From assembly GCA_021229015.1 (NCBI GenBank), contig CM037789.1:33740346-33804345 (forward strand): a stretch of 64,000 nt of DNA, in the 5' to 3' direction. Shown here piece after piece: positions 60,301 to 64,000 of this stretch. The DNA is from Solen grandis (taxonomy: Eukaryota; Mollusca; Bivalvia; Adapedonta; Solenidae). Within the stretch, counting starts at the first letter, position 1. Every line of letters starts with the position of its first letter. The notes below the pieces were generated by a model. The model searched no databases and was not told the DNA's origin. It saw only the letters and a list, made by a program, of their open reading frames with translations. A program made the position numbers and the translations under genes.

Positions 60301-61500
60301 GCTAACCTGAGCAGGTAGTGCTCACATAAGCTTTTGGGATCAAGGACTGTGCGTCATCCGTCCGATCGTCGTCCACAAACGTTTCAGACGACATATCCTC
60401 TGAAACCATTGAGTCAAATTTGATGAAACTTGCCTGTGATGTTTCTCGTATGAAGCTATAACAAAGTTGTTCAAGTGGCCCCGGTCCATGCATATCTGGG
60501 TCACAGGGGCTAAAAATAGATTTTTAAAAATCTTCTTCTCCGTAACATCTAGGTCTAGGGCTAAGATATTTGGAGTGTGGCATTGTCTTATCCATGGGCT
60601 TCTGCCAAGTTTGTTCAAATCATGACCCTGAGGTCAAAATTGGCTCCGCTCCAGGTGTCACTTGATTTACATAGACTTACATAGGAAAAAATAGAAAAAA
60701 ATATTCTTGTCAGAACTTGTCAGAAACCACAAGGTCTGGAGTTTAGATCATATTTGGTGTGTAACATGGCCAAGTAGTCCTCTACCAAGTTTGTACAAAT
60801 CATGGCTCTGGGGTCAAAAATGGCACTGCCCTGGGGATCACTTGATTTAACATTGACTTAAATAGGAAAAAATAGAATCTTCTCGTTAAAGACCACAAGG
60901 CTCGGAGTTTAGATATTTGGTGTGTAACATGGCCTAGTAGACCTTTACCAAATCTGTTCAAAGCATGGTCCTTGGTTCAAAATTGGCCACGCCCTAGCGG
61001 TCACTTGATTTTACATAGACTTGTATAGAAAAACTAGGAAAACCTTCTTGTCAGAAACCACAAGGCATAGAGTTTAGATATTGGTGTGTAACATGACCTA
61101 TTGGACCTCTACCAAGTTTGTTTAAATCATGGCCCCGGGGTCAAAATTGGCCCTGCCCTAGGGGTCACGTGATTTTACATAGACTTATATAGGAAAAAAC
61201 TCAAAAGATCTTTTTCTCAGAAACCACAAGATTGGAGTTAAGATGTTTACTAGTGAACCTCAACCAAGTCTGTTAAAATCATGCCCTGGTGTCAAAAATG
61301 GCTCAACCCGAGGCCCCGTGTTCTCTAAATTAAAATGGTACATAAGTATGATTTTCATGCTCAAACTCAAAATATGCACACGAGTTTCAATAAATAGGGA
61401 TTTCAGTATGATACTCAAATTTGGGCCTCAAATCGTAGTCAAGTATTTTCGAGAACATGGGGCGAGGGGTCACTTGAGTTTAGATAGACTTAGGCGTAAT
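60301..61500 (-). mobile_element. Pearl/Helentron-like element with ~163-bp core units, reverse
   Basis: The left boundary has the CTNACCTGAGC...GCTC stem-loop (60301-60335), the same end as at 18916 and 6534. The core has about five ~165-bp units ('cagaaaccacaagg' at about 60720, 61056 and 61219, plus variants), reverse complement of those at 37.8 kb. One unit is split by a MITE at 61313-61463. The right end is not sharply defined. Confidence 0.75.
61313..61463. mobile_element. 151-bp MITE with 13-bp TIRs inserted in a satellite unit
   Basis: GCCCCGTGTTCTC at 61313-61325 faces GAGAACATGGGGC at 61451-61463 (one mismatch). GAG immediately outside each end (61310-61312, 61464-61466) looks like a 3-bp target duplication. 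The interrupted unit reads on normally on both sides. A 3-bp duplication and G/C-rich TIR suit PIF/Harbinger-type MITEs, but TIR family was not matched. Confidence 0.75.
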
Positions 61501-62076
61501 ATAAAAGTTACTTGTTTTCATTTACCCGATCGACCATATTTTTGTACCGACTATGGGACGCCGGCACTGTCTTAAGTAGTCATCTAAATGTATTATTACT
61601 TTTATTTCTTATTACATTATGTGCCTAGATGTTTACATGTTGCGGAAACGTATTTATATTCTGTGCGATTATCGTAATATGTTGTGCTTTTAATCTTATA
61701 TTTTGACATATTTTATCATGTTGTTGCATCTACATATCGTGTAGGCAACTTATTATATTATGCACATTCTTTATCATATGATGTACATCATTTATTACAT
61801 TCTGTAGATACCTCTTTATATTCTGTGGTTACGTCCTTATATCATGTGCAAACTTCGTGTGAGCTTCTTTTCGTAGCATTTGGGCTATTACGGCTGCAAA
61901 ACGTTTTGTCACTTTATTAAGCAAACCATCAAAAGTAGTCAGCAATAAATTCGATAAAATTGTGCTGTATACATGTGTTTTTGAGATTTGCATGATTCAT
62001 TAAAAATATAAAAAGTGTTCATGGTTTGAGATATACTCGAGCTCACAACTTTTAGCTTCGAAATCCAGCACATCAT
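61501..62076. other. Intronic, no gene
   Basis: The region 61640-61860 has loosely repeated 'ttatattctgtg'/'ttatatcatgtg' motifs of about 20-25 bp, a degenerate minisatellite. Confidence 0.45.
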
Positions 62077-62113
62077 CAATTCAATTCAATTCAATTCAAT
62101 CAATTCAATTCAA
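62077..62113. repeat. (AATTC)n microsatellite
   Basis: About seven AATTC pentamers with one shortened unit. Confidence 0.95.
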
Positions 62114-62569
62114 TACTTTATTTGCATAACTAAATACATTGTTTTGCAATTACAGATATATATTTATATAAATAAATTTGACGGCACGAACATTAAGATG
62201 GGTATTTACCTATACATAAAAAGAGAAAAGTTTGGCTGAAAATATTGTTATAGACTTGTAACAATCTGTATATATAGCTATAGCATCATGCGGATAGCAG
62301 GGCGTGTATTACGTGAATGCGTCTTAGCTACGTTATTACAGTGAACGGTAGTGACGTCACAGTATCTATTTTTAGATTAGGAAAAGGTCACTGAATGTTA
62401 AAATGTTTTGAACTGGTTAATATTTCCAGATAATACAACGTTTTAAACTTCTTTTTTTTACGTTATTGGGAAAAAAGTTTTTTATACTGAACTTGTAGTT
62501 TTCTCATCCTCAGGTGATGTCACGCTCCTCGTTAAGATAGTGTAGCGTTTTATTTTGCGGGTACAGTGT
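62114..62569. other. Intronic, no feature recognised
   Basis: Nothing supported. Confidence 0.45.
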
Positions 62570-62654
62570 ACTTATCCAGGGAAGGTCATGAAAAATCCTT
62601 GCCCCCAACGGGGTTCTTATCCGCAGTCGGATATGTTAGCACTGGAACCCGGCG
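62570..62654 (-). mobile_element. SINE fragment, copy 3, reverse
   Basis: The - strand contains GGGTTCCAGTG, 'cgactgcggataagaacccc' and 'aaggatttttcatgacctt', matching the tRNA-like head and body of the SINE at 39591. The tail is missing. Confidence 0.6.
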
Positions 62655-63676
62655 AAACGAACAGTTTGGCGTATTAATTTTTTCGGCGAAAACTTTATGA
62701 AATGGATTTTGACCTACTTATATTGGTTAACAGCCGAAGAGTTCGGAAAAACACCCGTTTCATTGGTTTGCATAAATCATTATAGGACATTCGATCATAA
62801 AATGGGAGTTTCAGGTGCATAACTTTCATATCAAATGGCAGATAACTATTTAAACATCCAAACCTCAAAAACACTAAGTTGAAAAAGGTAAACACTTAAA
62901 CAGTTGAGAGTCCTTAGAAAACGTCGTAGTTACCTTGGTAGTGGACTTTTCCCTCTAAGTCGCAAAATTCTCAAGCTAAGATATACTATTTATTGTAACA
63001 GCCTCCATGACGCTCGTCTGCCCAATTTAGAATAGCACGGATGGAAGTTTAGCTTCTTTTATTTTTTGCCACTGACTAGTACATGTATATAACATCTATA
63101 TTTAGCGACACATACTTTTTTTTAATTTTCAGCCACGCAAAGTCATAGCTTATTTATTCCCCCGTCATAGGTATTATGTGTCGGGGTCATCCGCCATACT
63201 ACCTTACACGTTTTCCAAGTGCGTGAAAATATTTATAAAAAAGACCCATTAAACAAAAGATAAGATACTTCTTTAATTTGCCACCTGATGTTTTACAAAC
63301 TTTCAAAAACATATGGAAAAATAAAATTTCAGTAATCCAGTGTAACAAATTAAAAAAAATTTTAATATTTTTTTATATTCGCATTAAATCTTATTTTTAT
63401 TTTTTACTAATTTTAGACATGTTCTGAATCATTATAAAATGTTGTATTGTTTTATTGCAAGATATGTATTATTGTAAAATCACAGACCATTTAAAACATG
63501 CCAGCGTTGCTATTGTGTATCACTTTTATTTTCTTTAAGGTTGAAATCATTGTTGTTTTTTTTCTTACGTCGCATATCGTGTTAAAAGACATTTCTTGTT
63601 TATAAATGCACAAAGAGCCACTAGTCAGTTAATCAGTACGGAATAACAATATCTGTACTTTCGGTTTTGGTTCCAG
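62655..63676. other. End of viperin intron 1
   Basis: AT-rich, no repeat recognised, ending in a pyrimidine-rich tract ('ctgtactttcggttttggtt') and the acceptor CCAG. Confidence 0.6.
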
Positions 63677-63838
63677 GAATGCAAAAAATAAATTTCTCAG
63701 GAGGCGAGCCGTTTATCGTGAAGAAGGGAACGTTCGTAGGTGAACTAGTGAAATACTGCAAGGAAGAACTGCTGTTACCCAGCGTCACCATTGTCAGCAA
63801 TGGCAGCCTTGTGCGTCGAGACTGGTTCCTGAACTACG
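63677..63838 (+). CDS. Viperin, exon 2
   Basis: 162 bp, phase 1 to phase 1, coding for residues 108-161 plus the first base of codon 162. It completes Gly108 from the G of exon 1 and GA here, then reads [12 protein letters not shown]. The GGEP motif (116-119) contacts the methionyl group of S-adenosylmethionine in radical SAM enzymes. [20 protein letters not shown] follows, with SNGS at 148-151, near-identical to vertebrate viperin. The acceptor is TTCCAG at 63671-63676; the donor is GTAGGT at 63839. The next codon would complete the NYG of the family. Remaining exons (the rest of the barrel and the C-terminal extension) lie beyond the window. Confidence 0.97.
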
Positions 63839-64000
63839 GTAGGTTGTATACCATGTAGGTATGGTGTTGAACGTTTTCGGCATCGGGCCCGGTCTCCGCA
63901 CAACAGCAGTCGCAAATAATATATATGTATAACAATATATGTATCTATATTATTCCTTAAAATATATGCCACATGTGATTGGTAAAATCTATATTGTTGG
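63839..64000 (+). other. Start of viperin intron 2
   Basis: GTAGGT donor, then AT-rich sequence to the window end. No further exon is seen. Confidence 0.85.

Larger units (their letters stand above)
39481..63676 (+). other. Viperin intron 1 (24.2 kb)
   Basis: Starts GTAATG and ends with a T-rich tract and TTCCAG. It is filled with repeats described separately: SINEs, a 60-bp minisatellite, the 44-53 kb composite element array, hairpin cassettes, and the inverted-repeat structure at 55.3-59.7 kb. No additional viperin exon is needed: residue 107 (Ala) joins GGM in phase with no gap against the family. Confidence 0.93.

Noticed and set aside
61243..61575. 110-codon frame
   Set aside because: It spans a MITE inserted in a satellite unit; composition comes from the repeat.

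Overview
The window looks like nuclear genomic DNA of a marine bivalve mollusc, probably a clam-type species; the species itself is not resolved. It is AT-rich, intron-containing and packed with dispersed repeats. Several of these have the layout of bivalve 'pearl'/Helentron-associated elements: cores of tandem units of about 160-185 bp, palindromic ends and microsatellite tails. There are tRNA-derived SINEs, a decayed LINE, and one 100-N assembly gap. Nothing suggests a prokaryote.

Two host genes are recognisable. The main one is viperin (RSAD2), an antiviral radical-SAM enzyme, on the + strand. Exon 1 (39159-39480) carries the membrane-targeting N-terminus and the CxxxCxxC iron-sulfur motif. 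Exon 2 (63677-63838) carries the GGEP motif. They are joined in phase across a 24.2 kb intron, and the rest of the gene lies beyond the right edge. A compact promoter with kB-like, IRF-like, TATA and Inr-like sequences sits just upstream. The second gene is a CXorf38-like exon on the - strand (about 3124-3711). A small two-exon candidate at 5463-5807 is tentative.

Layout: 1-960 satellite units ending in hairpins; 1-9 kb MITE-like and pearl-like repeats around the CXorf38-like exon; 10.4-14.1 kb a broken LINE; 16-23 kb a SINE with target-site duplication and a 1.65 kb tandem segmental duplication; 24.3-36.8 kb a roughly 12 kb array of ~450 bp units, most carrying perfect 18-bp palindromes built from two CRE octamers; 37.8-38.7 kb a ~163 bp repeat array and the N gap; 38.9-39.5 kb viperin promoter and exon 1; 39.5-63.7 kb intron 1. 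The intron holds three SINE copies, a 60-bp minisatellite, four head-to-tail copies of a 2.2-2.6 kb composite element (44.0-53.35 kb), stem-loop cassettes, a minisatellite with kB-like motifs, a 99-nt snapback and a nested ~4.4 kb inverted-repeat structure.

The most unusual signals are the CRE-palindrome array about 2.4 kb upstream of viperin, and a rule shared by two unrelated repeat families: elements start with ACTAG plus a palindrome, carry satellite cores, end in (AAT)n, and leave behind tandem cassettes that hold only the terminal hairpin. All calls rest on reading the sequence and on recalled family knowledge; no search or alignment was run.
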